Positions 54,189-58,378 of a DNA stretch of 58,378 nt are shown here, piece by piece; position 1 is the stretch's first letter; each line of letters opens with the position of its first letter. The stretch is from contig NZ_CAJQOO010000010.1 in assembly GCF_905480005.1 (NCBI RefSeq), positions 1 to 58,378 on the forward strand. The letters run 5' to 3'. The notes beneath the pieces were generated by a model. That model had not been told where the DNA came from. It worked only from the letters and a program-made list of their open reading frames with translations, and made no database searches. A program made the position numbers and the translations under genes. This DNA is from an uncultured Maricaulis sp. (GTDB lineage Bacteria; Pseudomonadota; Alphaproteobacteria; Caulobacterales; Maricaulaceae).

Positions 54189-54911
54189 TCAGTCGCGCGA
54201 GGCCAAGGCTGCCAATTGCGCTTCGCAAAGCTGCGAGACACCCAATTTGGCCAGGACGAATAATTCGTCAAAATCAGTTTCCGGGATCGGCTTGTCTTCT
54301 GCCGTCGCCTGAATTTCGACGATACCGCCTTTATCCGTCAGAACAAAGTTGGCATCGGCCTCGGCCCGGCGATCTTCTTCATATTCGAGATCCAGACGGG
54401 TTTCGCCGTCAATGACGCCGCAGGAGATGGCGGCAAGCTGGCCGTGGACCGGGTCCTCTTTGAGAACACCTTCCTCGATCAGGTATCCAATGGCCTGTTT
54501 CAGGGCGACCCAGGCGCCGGTGATCGCGGCTGTGCGTGTGCCGCCATCAGCCTGCAGGACGTCACAATCAATCGTGATCTGGCGCTCGCCGAGGGCTTTC
54601 AAGTCGACCACGGCGCGCAGGGAGCGACCAATCAGACGCTGGATTTCCTGGGTCCGGCCGGACTGTTTTCCCGCGGTTGCCTCGCGGCGCGAGCGCGTGT
54701 GCGTCGCGCGGGGCAGCATGCCATATTCCGCTGTCACCCAGCCCTTGCCGCCGCCACGCAGCCAGGGCGGGACATTTTCTTCCACCGACGCGGTACACAG
54801 GACATGCGTGCCGCCAAAGCGGGCCAGGCAGGAGCCTTCCGCATAGACCGAGGCGCCGGCTTCCAGGCTGATTTCCCGCATTGCGTCGCGGGCGCGTCCA
54901 TTCGGTCTCAT
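54189..54911 (-). CDS. rph: Ribonuclease PH
   Basis: The protein has 240 residues. GGAGAG lies four bases before the ATG. It trims the 3' ends of tRNA precursors by phosphorolysis. Family features: [20 protein letters not shown] at the start, [42 protein letters not shown], and [41 protein letters not shown] (about 95-135). It is divergent from hrcA across 135 bases. Confidence 0.98.
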   Translation of the reverse strand: MRPNGRARDAMREISLEAGASVYAEGSCLARFGGTHVLCTASVEENVPPWLRGGGKGWVTAEYGMLPRATHTRSRREATAGKQSGRTQEIQRLIGRSLRAVVDLKALGERQITIDCDVLQADGGTRTAAITGAWVALKQAIGYLIEEGVLKEDPVHGQLAAISCGVIDGETRLDLEYEEDRRAEADANFVLTDKGGIVEIQATAEDKPIPETDFDELFVLAKLGVSQLCEAQLAALASRD

Positions 54912-55046
54912 ATGTCTCTCCGGTCTCGGTGTTTCCTGCCACCGCTCCTAGCGGCGTTGCCGCCGGGCTTCAAGCGAGCTGGCCGCTACAACCCCCAAAT
55001 GTCTTGCGCATTGAACAGGAGGGCGGGCGCGATTAATTGAAGAACC

Positions 55047-56126
55047 ATGATACCTGCCGCACCGCAATCGGCCCTGGCCGCGCTGGACGACCGGATGCGC
55101 ACGATCTTTCGCGAGATCGTGGAAGCCTATCTGCGCTCGGGCGATCCGGTCGGTTCCCGCACCCTGTCACAGACAGGCAATCTGTCCCTGTCACCGGCGT
55201 CCATCCGCAACACCATGGCCGATCTCGCCGATCTGGGCTTGTTGAGTGCGCCGCATTCAAGCGCCGGCCGCATGCCGACCCATGCCGGTTTGCGCCTGTT
55301 CGTGGACGGTTTGCTGCAAGTGGGCGAATTATCGGCGGATGAGCGGCGGGCCATTGAAGGTCAGGTCTCGGTCTCCGGGCGCTCGACCCAGGACTTGCTG
55401 ACCGAGGCGACGTCGCTGCTGGGCGGACTGGCGGGCGGGGCGGGCCTCGTTGTCACCTCCAAGCGCGAAGCGCCCTTGCGGCATGTCGAATTTGTCCCGC
55501 TGTCGGCTGTGGAGATGCTGGCAGTCCTCGTTTTCGAGGATGGCAGTGTCGAAAACCGTCTCATGCGGTCTCCGGACGGAATTCCGCCGGCGGCGCTGAT
55601 CGAGGCCGGCAATTACCTCTCAACGCGCCTGAAAGGCCGCACGCTGAGCGATGCCCGCAAGGCCATCGAGACCGAGATCGCAGAGCGCCGGTCCGCCCTC
55701 GACAGCGCGGCCGAGGGCCTCGTTACACAGGGTTTGGCGGACTGGAGCGGTGGCAAGGGGCAGGAGCGCTCGCTGATCGTGCGGGGCCAGGCCCGGCTTC
55801 TGGAAAGCCTGGAAGCGGCCAGCGATCTGGAACGCATCCGGCTTCTGTTCGACGACATCGAACGCAAGGAGGAGCTGATCACCCTGCTGGACAAGGCCCG
55901 CGACGCCCAGGGCGTGCGGCTCTTCATTGGCGCCGAGAACCCGCTTTTCAGTCTTTCGGGTTCCAGTGTGATCGTGGCTCCCTATATGAATGCCGAACAG
56001 GAAATCATCGGGGCGCTGGGTGTAATTGGGCCCACCCGTTTGAACTATGCCCGTGTTATCCCCCTCGTCGACTACACGGCCCGTGTGGTCGGACAGATAC
56101 TGGATGGCGCGCGATCGCGAGAGTGA
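55047..56126 (+). CDS. hrcA: Heat-inducible transcription repressor HrcA
   Basis: The protein has 359 residues. HrcA represses groESL and related genes by binding CIRCE elements. The N-terminal winged helix ([62 protein letters not shown]) is followed by the GAF-like domain with [22 protein letters not shown] and [23 protein letters not shown] see no CIRCE (TTAGCACTC-N9-GAGTGCTAA) in its own upstream region, so self-repression is not supported. It is seven bases upstream of grpE. Confidence 0.96.
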   Translation: MIPAAPQSALAALDDRMRTIFREIVEAYLRSGDPVGSRTLSQTGNLSLSPASIRNTMADLADLGLLSAPHSSAGRMPTHAGLRLFVDGLLQVGELSADERRAIEGQVSVSGRSTQDLLTEATSLLGGLAGGAGLVVTSKREAPLRHVEFVPLSAVEMLAVLVFEDGSVENRLMRSPDGIPPAALIEAGNYLSTRLKGRTLSDARKAIETEIAERRSALDSAAEGLVTQGLADWSGGKGQERSLIVRGQARLLESLEAASDLERIRLLFDDIERKEELITLLDKARDAQGVRLFIGAENPLFSLSGSSVIVAPYMNAEQEIIGALGVIGPTRLNYARVIPLVDYTARVVGQILDGARSRE

Positions 56127-56133
56127 AGACAAG

Positions 56134-56775
56134 ATGAGCGACACAGAGAACAAGCCGCAGAGCGAAACCGAAACCCCGGAAGACGAGACCGTGAACTCCG
56201 CGACCGCTGCCGGCAGCGACAGTGAGACAGAGGCGGAAGTCGAACTGGACCCGGTCCTCAAACTGACCGCCGAACTCGATTCCATGCGCGACAAGCTGAT
56301 GCGCGCACTGGCTGAAGCGGACAATGCCCGCAAGCGGGCCACCCGCGACGTGGCCGATGCCCGGAGCTATGCCGTATCCAGCTTTGCCAAGGACATGCTC
56401 GACGTGTCCGACAATCTCGCCCGGGCCATGGCCTCGGCCGACGAAGCCGCGCTCGCCGACGTGCCGGATTCGGTGAAAAACCTGGTCGAAGGCGTTGCCA
56501 TGACCGAGAAGGCGCTGATCTCCAAGATGGAGCGCCACGGCGTGAAGAAGGTCGACCCGCAGCCGGGTGACACATTCGATCCGCACAAACACCAGGCCGT
56601 CGCGCAAATCCCGTCGGACCACGGCGCTGGCAAGATCGCCCATGTCATGCAGACCGGTTTTGTGATTGCAGACCGCACACTGCGCGCTGCCATGGTCGCG
56701 GTGTCTTCCGGCCCGGCCGCAGGCGACGGCGACGCATCTGGCGGTTCCGGTGGCAATGTCGACGTGAAGGCCTGA
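56134..56775 (+). CDS. grpE: Nucleotide exchange factor GrpE
   Basis: The protein has 213 residues from the ATG at 56134; a frame from 56047 overlaps hrcA and is rejected. GrpE releases ADP from DnaK. An acidic disordered N-terminus precedes a long coiled-coil (LTAELDSMRDKLMRALAEADNARKRATRDV, about 44-73) and the beta-wing domain (FDPHKHQAVAQIPSDHGAGKIAHVMQTGFVIADRTLRAAMVAVS, about 148-192). The order hrcA-grpE is common; dnaK-dnaJ is not in the window. Confidence 0.97.
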   Translation: MSDTENKPQSETETPEDETVNSATAAGSDSETEAEVELDPVLKLTAELDSMRDKLMRALAEADNARKRATRDVADARSYAVSSFAKDMLDVSDNLARAMASADEAALADVPDSVKNLVEGVAMTEKALISKMERHGVKKVDPQPGDTFDPHKHQAVAQIPSDHGAGKIAHVMQTGFVIADRTLRAAMVAVSSGPAAGDGDASGGSGGNVDVKA

Positions 56776-56875
56776 CAGGCTCACAACCATTCACATTTGC
56801 GATGGCCCACAACCCGACGCTCGCCTCGGCCGTCTTCACGGGGCATGATGCGGCGCGCGCGCGTGGGAGGTGACA

Positions 56876-58378
56876 ATGTCGATGCTACCGAGTTGGGCCA
56901 TGGATGCGATGAACATCCTGACCCAGGCTTTCATCCTCGCCGTGGGCCTGGCCGTTCTGATCGGCTTCTTCATGTATGTGGCGGACATCACCCAGACCCG
57001 GGATGCGGTGCGCCGGAATTATCCGCTATTCGGACGCTTTCGCTCACTCTTCACGACGCTGGGGGAGTTCTTCCGGCAATACTTCTTCGCCATGGACCGC
57101 GAGGAATTGCCCTTCAACCGGGCGGAACGGGACTGGGTCTACCGGTCCTCAGAGGGCAAGGGCGGGACCATTCCTTTCGGCTCCACCAAGCCGCTGGACA
57201 AGCCGGGCACGGCAATTTTCGTCAATTGCCCCTTTCCCCTGCTCGACGACCATGCCGCTGAAACCCGTCCCATGCGGATCGGCCCACAGGCCCGTACCCC
57301 CTATGACGCGCCCTCATTCTTCAATATTTCCGGCATGAGTTATGGCGCACTGTCGAAGCCGGCCGTGCGTGCCCTGTCACGCGGCGCGGCGAAGGCCGGG
57401 ATCTGGATGAATACCGGTGAGGGCGGCTTGTCGCCCATGCATCTGGAGGGCGGTTGCGACATCGTTTTCCAGATTGGCACCGCGAAATACGGCGTCCGCA
57501 ACGCGGAAGGCGGCCTGTCCGACAGCAATTTGCGGAAAATGGCCGCGCACGAACAGGTGCGCATGTTCGAGCTCAAACTCTCGCAGGGCGCCAAACCGGG
57601 CAAGGGCGGCATCCTGCCGGCCGAGAAAGTCACGCGGGACATTGCGGCAATCCGCGGCATTCCGGTTGGCCAGGAATCGATTTCCCCCAATCGTCATCCC
57701 GAGTTCGACGATATTGGCGGCCTGCTGGACATGATAGGGCATATCCGCGAAGTCACCGGCAAGCCGGTCGGATTCAAGGCCGTCATCGGGGCCTATGGCT
57801 GGCTCGAGGAGATGTGCGAAGAGATAACGAAGCGTGGACCCCAAAGTGCGCCCGACTTCTTCACCATCGATAGCGGCGATGGCGGGACCGGCGCGGCCCC
57901 GATGGCGCTGATGGACAATGTCGGCCTGACAATCCGCGAAAGCCTGCCCATAGCCGTGACGATATTCGAGCGCTACGGGCTGAAAGACCGGGTCCGCATC
58001 ATCGCCTCGGGCAAATTGCTGACGCCAGGTTCCGTCGCCTGGGCGCTGGCTGCCGGCGCCGACTTCATCCAGTGCGGCCGAGGCTTCATGTTCTCGCTGG
58101 GCTGTATCCAGGCGCTGAAGTGCCACCAGAACACCTGCCCGACCGGCGTCACCACCCACAAGAAGAGCCTCCAGCGCGGCCTTGTTGTGCGCGACAAGGC
58201 CGAACGGGTCGCAGTCTATGCCGACACGGTGCGCAAGCATGTCGAAATGATCGCCCATTCCTGCGGCGTGCCGGAGCCGCGCCGGCTTGGTCGCAAGCAT
58301 GTCCGTATCGTACAGACCAGCGGGCGTTCACTGCCCATGACGGCTCTGGACTTCCTGCCGGATGACGACACACCGAAC
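56876..58378 (+). CDS. FMN-binding glutamate-synthase-family protein, partial (runs off right edge)
   Basis: The window holds 501 codons from the ATG at 56876, with GGAGG five bases upstream, and no stop. An N-terminal membrane helix (ILTQAFILAVGLAVLIGFFMYV) precedes the glutamate-synthase central/FMN domain: FFNISGMSYGALSKPAVRALSRGA, MNTGEGGLSPMH, AHEQVRMFELKLSQGAKPGKGG, FFTIDSGDGGTGAAPMALMDN, IASGKLLTPGSVAWALAAGADF. A three-cysteine cluster (CIQALKCHQNTCPTGV) could hold a 3Fe-4S cluster. It lacks the glutaminase domain, so true GOGAT activity is doubtful. The membrane-anchored stand-alone type is of unknown role. Confidence 0.9.
   Translation, partial: MSMLPSWAMDAMNILTQAFILAVGLAVLIGFFMYVADITQTRDAVRRNYPLFGRFRSLFTTLGEFFRQYFFAMDREELPFNRAERDWVYRSSEGKGGTIPFGSTKPLDKPGTAIFVNCPFPLLDDHAAETRPMRIGPQARTPYDAPSFFNISGMSYGALSKPAVRALSRGAAKAGIWMNTGEGGLSPMHLEGGCDIVFQIGTAKYGVRNAEGGLSDSNLRKMAAHEQVRMFELKLSQGAKPGKGGILPAEKVTRDIAAIRGIPVGQESISPNRHPEFDDIGGLLDMIGHIREVTGKPVGFKAVIGAYGWLEEMCEEITKRGPQSAPDFFTIDSGDGGTGAAPMALMDNVGLTIRESLPIAVTIFERYGLKDRVRIIASGKLLTPGSVAWALAAGADFIQCGRGFMFSLGCIQALKCHQNTCPTGVTTHKKSLQRGLVVRDKAERVAVYADTVRKHVEMIAHSCGVPEPRRLGRKHVRIVQTSGRSLPMTALDFLPDDDTPN

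Noticed and set aside
54912-55046. CIRCE element or sigma-32 promoter upstream of hrcA
   Set aside because: No TTAGCACTC/GAGTGCTAA pair is present. CTTCAA (54969) and CCCCCAAAT (54993) loosely resemble heat-shock boxes, but the 18-base spacer and the mismatches are poor.

Overview
The window is a stretch of GC-rich bacterial chromosome (low 60s % GC by eye) from an alphaproteobacterium. Gene order, the YlxR-L7Ae fusion, PhoH next to YbeY, the Nfu/TsaB/RimI/Fur chain, GlnD-MurJ-TrpS synteny and the PTA-fused malic enzyme all point there. The many exported serine hydrolases, membrane LytTR regulators and AmpG-type transporters suggest the Caulobacterales/Maricaulales (Hyphomonas, Maricaulis) side. 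The genus is an inference. No rRNA, tRNA, CRISPR array, insertion sequence or phage gene was seen, and no stretch over 300 bases lacks a gene. Long open frames opposite pnp, infB and nusA are GC-driven shadows.

Layout. 1-4221: a left-truncated S9 peptidase, an acyltransferase-3 membrane enzyme, a divergent membrane-anchored LytTR regulator and a small membrane protein. 4287-28533: on the minus strand, the core alphaproteobacterial information-processing cluster, in transcription order usp, nfu, tsaB-rimI, fur, MFS pump, miaB-phoH-ybeY-corC-lnt, HTH, trmB, rimP-nusA-ylxR-infB, rbfA, truB-rpsO-pnp. Plus-strand genes cut this cluster in three places: a hypothetical anchored protein between trmB and rimP, two exported SnoaL-like proteins between infB and rbfA, and an exported serine hydrolase between rbfA and truB. 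metK, usually between the HTH gene and trmB, is absent. 28605-30461: a membrane protein, a PCu(A)C copper chaperone and a DUF2946 protein. 30511-41081: trpS, murJ, glnD and mutS on the minus strand, then maeB on the plus strand. 41085-48338: AmpG-like permease, hybrid histidine kinase, ComM, GshB and a frameshifted BON-domain lipoprotein. 48448-52838: yraN-rsmI, divergent lpoA-like lipoprotein, hemW, rdgB. 52861-54147: a plus-strand cassette (38-residue membrane peptide, DUF2975 protein, small HTH regulator) with TATCG-type palindromes upstream and an unexplained foldable GC-rich segment downstream, sitting between rdgB and rph, which are usually adjacent. 54189-58378: rph, hrcA-grpE and a right-truncated FMN glutamate-synthase-family protein.

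How it works together. Most genes serve translation and RNA: tRNA modification (MiaB, TrmB, TruB, TsaB, RsmI for 16S rRNA), ribosome assembly (RimP, RbfA, YbeY, S15), initiation and elongation control (IF2, NusA) and RNA decay (PNPase, RNase PH). A second theme is the envelope (Lnt, MurJ, AmpG-like, LpoA-like). Points of most interest are: a near-consensus promoter followed at once by a small hairpin and an intrinsic terminator before rimP, which looks like an attenuator; the bidirectional terminator that splits infB from rbfA; the small-peptide/DUF2975/HTH cassette with its candidate operators; and the single-base frameshift in the BON lipoprotein.
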